From Legionella qingyii (GTDB lineage: Bacteria; Pseudomonadota; Gammaproteobacteria; Legionellales; Legionellaceae): DNA of 64,000 bases. The notes below the pieces were generated by a model. It saw nothing but the letters and a program-made list of their open reading frames with translations, was not told the DNA's origin and searched no databases. The translations under genes were made by a program, and so were the position numbers. The stretch lies in NCBI RefSeq assembly GCF_003184185.1, contig NZ_QHJG01000028.1, positions 1 through 64,000 on the forward strand, read 5' to 3'. Of this stretch, positions 63,896-64,000 are shown piece after piece; position 1 is the stretch's first letter, and each line of letters begins with the position of its first letter.

Positions 63896-64000
63896 TTAAA
63901 GCAATGGCTCCATTGCCAATGGATGGTCAAAATCAGCCTTATTCATTAAAGTACTCACCCGATATCCTTCCAAATCCTCATAGGGATATGGTTTCATTAA
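63896..64000 (-). CDS. Partial gene, probably SRAP/YedK-like (HMCES) protein C-terminus
   Basis: The minus strand is open at the window edge and reads LMKPYPYEDLEGYRVSTLMN to a TAA at 63896-63898. The tail YRVSTLMNKADFDHPLAMEP resembles the end of SRAP-domain proteins (the usual YPVSTxVNxxxNDxPxxxEP pattern), which shield abasic sites in single-stranded DNA. Only about 34 residues are visible, so this is tentative. It lies 139 bp upstream of umuD on the same strand, fitting a DNA-damage-tolerance block. Confidence 0.45.
   Translation of the reverse strand, partial: LMKPYPYEDLEGYRVSTLMNKADFDHPLAMEPLL

Overview
The window looks like part of a large conjugative plasmid (or a plasmid-like integrated element) from Legionella or a close relative. 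The sequence is AT-rich. It carries an iteron/RepB replicon with ParAB, a complete F-type conjugation operon, a POT-family MFS transporter of the kind common in Legionella, and a DUF932 protein. The genus is an inference from protein character; no search was run. There are no rRNA, tRNA or CRISPR loci.

Layout. (1) 1-2000: a probable IS21-like end, an endonuclease I gene, a decayed methyltransferase gene and a 110-bp element with 22-bp inverted ends. (2) 2.1-6.3 kb: the replication and partition block (rep, a small unknown gene, parB, parA), flanked by two iteron arrays that share one motif in opposite orientation. (3) 6.4-15.3 kb: a low-GC biosynthetic island. It has a POT-type exporter/importer, two putative regulators on the minus strand, then on the plus strand an unknown 420-aa protein, an ATP-grasp ligase, a MoaD/ThiS-like sulfur carrier ending in Gly-Gly, an E1-like enzyme fused to rhodanese, a YcaO protein and a TfuA protein. 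Together they suggest a sulfur-transfer pathway that makes a thioamide (or related thio-) product. (4) 15.8-39.8 kb: the tra operon in the order traA-L-E-K-B-V-C-trbI-traW-U-trbC-traN-F-trbB-traH-G-D-I, closely packed and overlapping. (5) 39.8-41.3 kb: two small genes, the first with a ribbon-helix-helix-like N-terminus, and three GTATAC-type palindromic operators, probably the relaxosome/oriT side. (6) 41.5-60.9 kb: an accessory region. It holds DUF932 and unknown genes, a DprA/Smf-like plus phosphoribosyltransferase pair, a Tn3-family transposon that has entered the 3' end of a UvrD-like helicase gene, a serine recombinase, a TIR-domain protein, an Mrr-nuclease/DEAH-helicase with five C-terminal repeats, a DEDDh exonuclease and a GNAT acetyltransferase. 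Several of these look like anti-phage defence genes. (7) 60.9-64 kb: a DNA-damage-tolerance block on the minus strand (a partial SRAP/YedK-like gene, umuD, umuC, dinB).

The most interesting system is the YcaO-TfuA cluster. The MoaD-like protein, the E1-rhodanese and YcaO/TfuA form a plausible chain: activate the carrier C-terminus, load sulfur, and deliver it to an ATP-activated amide. The ATP-grasp enzyme may build or tag the small substrate. No clear ribosomal precursor peptide was found, so the substrate is open.
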